Of a stretch of DNA of 26,534 bases, positions 24,056 to 26,534 are shown one piece after another. How positions within the stretch are numbered: the stretch's first letter is position 1; every line of letters starts with the position of its first letter. Below the pieces are notes generated by a model, which was given only the letters and a program-made list of their open reading frames with translations, was not told the DNA's origin and made no database searches. Made by a program: the position numbers and the translations under genes. The stretch is taken from the NCBI GenBank assembly GCA_050184225.1, contig JBFXAN010000083.1:1-26534 (forward strand). Reading direction: 5' to 3'. The stretch is from JBFXAN01 sp050184225 (GTDB taxonomy: Bacteria > Chloroflexota > Dehalococcoidia > CAUJGQ01).

Positions 24056-24487
24056 ATGGCCCAGCGTCACTTTGAGGACGTTTCGGTGGGGGACGAGATT
24101 CCGCCGGTGACCGAGCGGGTGAACACGACGCAACTGTTCTTCTTCAGCGCGGCCACGTACAACGGTCACCGCATCCATTACGACCTGCCCTACGCCCAGT
24201 CCGAGGGCCATCCCACCCTGCTCGTCCACGGCCCCTTACAGAGCGCGCTCATGGCCAAGACCCTGCGGGACTGGGCCGGCCCGCGAGGGCGGTTGCTACG
24301 CCTGAACACACAGAATCGCGCGAGCGCCTATCCCGACGAAGACCTGATCTTCACCGGGCGCGTGACGAGCGTCCGGCAGGAGGAGGACGGCGGCATCGTC
24401 GAATGCGAGGTGTGGGAGCAGAAGGAGGATGGCCGGGTGATCATGCCCGGCAGCGCGACCGTTCAGCTACCTCTGCGGCCAAATTAA
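24056..24487 (+). CDS. MaoC-like dehydratase, catalytic partner (HTD2-type)
   Basis: A hot-dog-fold protein of 143 residues matching the C-terminal half of mesaconyl-type and HTD2-type hydratases. GHRIHYDLPYAQSEG (37-51) gives the probable catalytic histidine (His41) and nearby Asp43. LLVHGPLQSALM is the following helix, and NTQNRASAYPDEDLIFTG is the second conserved block. The ATG overlaps the region of the previous stop (3-base gap), so translation is coupled. With its neighbour it likely hydrates a branched or dicarboxylic enoyl-CoA formed upstream. The exact substrate is open. Confidence 0.87.
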   Translation: MAQRHFEDVSVGDEIPPVTERVNTTQLFFFSAATYNGHRIHYDLPYAQSEGHPTLLVHGPLQSALMAKTLRDWAGPRGRLLRLNTQNRASAYPDEDLIFTGRVTSVRQEEDGGIVECEVWEQKEDGRVIMPGSATVQLPLRPN

Positions 24488-24508
24488 TAACCGGCGGAGG
24501 AATCGCGA

Positions 24509-25762
24509 ATGCCCGCGCTGGGTGGAGAAGGTGCATCGCATCAAGGACGGGAGCGAGAAAGGAAGCCGGATATGGGCCTGAGAGGTGATGCAGGTATCGT
24601 CGGGTATGCCGAACTGAAACCGGAGCGCCATCCAGCCCGCCGCTCCCTGTCCATCGAGCAGTGGGCGGAACTCGCTCGGCTGGCACTGGCGGATGCCGGG
24701 ATCGCCTCATCCGAGGTTGATGGTCTGGTCACGCCAGCGATCCGGGAGTCGGCGTCGTTCGTCCCTTCGACCGTGGCGGAGTATCTCGGCGTACGGGTCA
24801 ACTTCGCCGAACGAGTCGACCTCGGCGGTGCTGGCTCCGCCGGTATGATCTGGCGGGCCGCCGCCGCGATCGAGTTGGGTATTTGTGATGTGGTCGTGAT
24901 TGCGGCGCCGTCCAGTCCCATCCCGGACCAGCCGAATGGGCCTATGGCACGCGCCATGCTGGGGGCTTCCAGCGGCGACTGGGGCTCGCCACAGGCGGAG
25001 TTCGATATCCCATACGGCAACCTCGCCCAGAACTGCGGCTATGCGATGATCGCCCAGCGCTATGCGTACGAATACGGCTATGACGAGCGCGCACTCGCCA
25101 AGATCGCGGTCGACCAACGCACCAACGCTTGCGCGAACCCGGAAGCGATATTCTACGGAACGCCGATCACAATCGAGGATGTGCTCAACTCACCCTTGAT
25201 CGCAGATCCGCTGCACCTCCTCGAGATCGTGATGCCCGCGGCAGGTGGAGCAGCGGTCGTCGTGGCTGGGCGCGAGCGTGCGCGCAGGACGCGAAACCGC
25301 CCCGTGTGGGTGACCGGATTCGGTGAGCACCTGTCTTTCAAGACGCCGACGTATGCCCCAAGCCTTACGGAAACTCCAATTCGACCGGCAGCGGAGACGG
25401 CGTTCCAGATGGCGGGGATCTCCCGCGCGGACGTTGATATGGTAGCGCCCTATGACTGCTACACGATCACCGTACTACTGACCCTGGAGGACAGCGGATT
25501 CTGTGGCAAGGGTGAGGGCGCGGCGTTTGTCAACGAGCACGATCTGACCTACAAGGGTGACTTCCCGCTGAATACCCACGGTGGCCAGCTATCGTTCGGG
25601 CAGCCGGGCCTCGCCGGCGGCATGTCTCTTGTCACCGAGGGCGCGCGTCAGATCATGCGGCGTGCCGGAGCGAATCAGGTTCAGGGCTGTAATACCGTCT
25701 ACGTTACCGGCAACGGCGGCATCATGAGTGAGCAGGTCGCGCTCATCTTTCAGGGGGACTGA
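24509..25762 (+). CDS. Thiolase-superfamily (Ltp/SCP2-thiolase-like) protein
   Basis: A protein of 417 residues with the thiolase fold of the lipid-transfer-protein group. The nucleophilic cysteine of true thiolases falls in VDLGGAGSAGMIW (103-115), which has no Cys. The C-terminal motif is NTHGGQLSFGQPGLAGG, instead of the GHPxGxxG of thiolases. Both losses match Ltp2-like aldolases, which cleave 3-hydroxyacyl-CoA by a retro-aldol step with a DUF35 partner; the DUF35 gene follows by 3 bases. Two starts are possible: ATG at 24509 (GGAGG 8 bases upstream) or ATG at 24572 (AAAGGAAG upstream), where family homology begins (MGLRGDAGIVG). The longer form adds a charged 21-residue tail. Confidence 0.87.
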   Translation: MPALGGEGASHQGRERERKPDMGLRGDAGIVGYAELKPERHPARRSLSIEQWAELARLALADAGIASSEVDGLVTPAIRESASFVPSTVAEYLGVRVNFAERVDLGGAGSAGMIWRAAAAIELGICDVVVIAAPSSPIPDQPNGPMARAMLGASSGDWGSPQAEFDIPYGNLAQNCGYAMIAQRYAYEYGYDERALAKIAVDQRTNACANPEAIFYGTPITIEDVLNSPLIADPLHLLEIVMPAAGGAAVVVAGRERARRTRNRPVWVTGFGEHLSFKTPTYAPSLTETPIRPAAETAFQMAGISRADVDMVAPYDCYTITVLLTLEDSGFCGKGEGAAFVNEHDLTYKGDFPLNTHGGQLSFGQPGLAGGMSLVTEGARQIMRRAGANQVQGCNTVYVTGNGGIMSEQVALIFQGD

Positions 25763-25765
25763 ACC

Positions 25766-26191
25766 ATGACCACAACAGCGACGCCATCCAAGCCCCTGCC
25801 TGCACCGACGCCGACATCACAACCTTTCTGGGACGCCTTGCGCGCACACGAAGTGCGGATACAGCAGTGCACGTCATGCGACGCGTTCATCTTCTACCCG
25901 CGTTCGAACTGTCCCTCGTGTCTTTCCGCAGATCTCACCTGGCAGAAAGTAGCCGGAACTGGCACGATCTACACCTTCACGATCGCCCGCCGCCCAACGG
26001 CGCCGCCATTTGCTGACGAGGTGCCGCAGAAGATTGCCGTCGTGAAGCTGGATGAGGGACCGCATCTGACGACCACGCTGGTCAATGTCGAACCGGAGGA
26101 GATCAGGATCGGAATGCGTGTCCAACCCGTGTTCGACGACATCGCCGGCATAGACGTCACGCTGCTTCGCTACCAGCCCGCTGAGGCGTAG
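25766..26191 (+). CDS. DUF35 Zn-ribbon/OB-fold protein, thiolase partner
   Basis: A protein of 141 residues. A Pro/Thr-rich start and the helix PFWDALRAHEVRIQQ lead into a rubredoxin-like zinc ribbon: Cys35 and Cys38 (CTSC), then Cys49 and Cys52 (CPSC). An OB-fold domain follows from about 60, with GTGTIYTFTIARRPTAPPF and PHLTTTLVNVEPEEIRIGM. This is the standard DUF35 layout. Such proteins form obligate complexes with Ltp-type aldolases or with archaeal thiolase/HMG-CoA synthase, holding or channelling the acyl-CoA. The 3-base gap from the thiolase homologue supports a complex. It is the last gene of the plus-strand operon before a 144-base gap. Confidence 0.92.
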   Translation: MTTTATPSKPLPAPTPTSQPFWDALRAHEVRIQQCTSCDAFIFYPRSNCPSCLSADLTWQKVAGTGTIYTFTIARRPTAPPFADEVPQKIAVVKLDEGPHLTTTLVNVEPEEIRIGMRVQPVFDDIAGIDVTLLRYQPAEA

Positions 26192-26335
26192 CTGCGCGGC
26201 GCTGTAGCCGTGAGTACCGGCCGTCCGCGCTAGCTCAGCTGACCCTTTCGACGCCCATGTCGATCCCGACGACCCTTATCAGGCTGACCCTTCATGGGGA
26301 AGATAGGGGCACGTCTGTTGGCGAGGGGGAGAAGC
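26192..26335. promoter_or_regulatory. Intergenic gap with three GACCCTT copies
   Basis: This gap separates the DUF35 gene from the second binding-protein gene. It has GACCCTT three times, near 26241, 26271 and 26285, two within CTGACCCTT. These could be a regulator site or chance. No clear terminator or promoter boxes were seen. Confidence 0.25.
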
Positions 26336-26534
26336 ATGCGATCACCAGGGCTGAATGAGCTGCGGGACGGCGCACGCGCGTGGCAGGGCTTCTATCGCGG
26401 GATGGCACGGAAAGCATCGGCACGCCGCACGGTGATCCGGGCGGGGACGCTGCTCGCGCTCGCCGGTTCCAGCAGTCTCAACGCGGTGCTGGCCGCCTGT
26501 AGCGGTGACGAGCCGACCGGCGGTGCTGCCAGCA
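26336..26534 (+). CDS. Second Tat lipoprotein ABC binding protein, N-terminus only
   Basis: The first 66 codons of a gene that runs off the window. The translation starts MRSPGLNELRDGARAWQGF and keeps the twin arginines at 30-31 and the lipobox LAAC with Cys55, followed by SGDEPTGGAAS. It is nearly identical to the N-terminus of the gene at 19654 in both protein and DNA; the first 35 bases are exact. It is a recent paralogue or has undergone gene conversion over the signal region. GAGGGGGAG upstream serves as ribosome site. It presumably encodes another family 5 binding protein, but the domain itself is outside the window. Confidence 0.88.
   Translation, partial: MRSPGLNELRDGARAWQGFYRGMARKASARRTVIRAGTLLALAGSSSLNAVLAACSGDEPTGGAAS

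Noticed and set aside
1..26534. CRISPR arrays, tRNA or rRNA genes, phage genes, toxin-antitoxin pairs
   Set aside because: I looked for regularly spaced repeats, cloverleaf-like segments and typical small gene pairs and found none that held up.

Overview
The window is high-GC bacterial DNA. The Tat-type lipoprotein binding proteins, the F420/FMN luciferase-like oxidoreductases and the Ltp-type thiolase plus DUF35 pairing suggest a Chloroflexota (Thermomicrobia/Sphaerobacter-like) or, less likely, an actinobacterial source. This is inferred from gene style; there is no rRNA or marker gene. No tRNA, rRNA, CRISPR array, origin or intact mobile element was seen.

Layout. (1) Positions 1-3231 hold no intact gene. 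They are a graveyard of decayed minus-strand transposases: an IS982-like N-terminus cut by the window edge, an unmistakable IS256-family C-terminus, an IS630-like fragment, a possible IS481-like tail, and a nearly full-length but frameshifted and stop-interrupted DDE transposase. (2) Positions 3232-7324 (plus strand) encode a luciferase-like monooxygenase, a phosphotriesterase/lactonase-like hydrolase and an acetolactate-synthase-like ThDP enzyme. A perfect 21-bp inverted repeat lies directly upstream of the ThDP gene. (3) Positions 7439-17168 are a ten-gene minus-strand operon. In transcription order: luciferase-like oxidoreductase, Dabb protein, second luciferase-like oxidoreductase, two-domain ferredoxin-fold protein, acyl-CoA dehydrogenase, family III CoA-transferase, E1-alpha and E1-beta of a 2-oxoacid dehydrogenase, a protein of unknown function built from two copies of one domain, and a MetE-like zinc methyltransferase. 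(4) A 500-base divergent intergenic region carries a strong hairpin and a 10-bp palindrome. (5) Positions 17671-26191 (plus strand) encode two Dpp/Opp-type permeases, a Tat lipoprotein binding protein, a class I CoA-transferase pair, a hot-dog dehydratase pair, an Ltp-type thiolase homologue without its nucleophilic cysteine, and a DUF35 Zn-ribbon/OB partner. (6) The window ends inside a second binding-protein gene whose start is almost identical to the first.

How the genes may work together (inference): the two divergent units resemble a catabolic island for an imported organic compound. Import would be by the ABC system. Flavin/F420 oxygenation, possibly Baeyer-Villiger type, would be followed by lactone hydrolysis, CoA activation by two types of CoA-transferase, alpha,beta-dehydrogenation, hydration, and retro-aldol or thiolytic cleavage. 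The ThDP enzymes would process 2-oxo acid intermediates. The substrate cannot be read from the sequence. No regulator and no transporter ATPase gene lies in the window.
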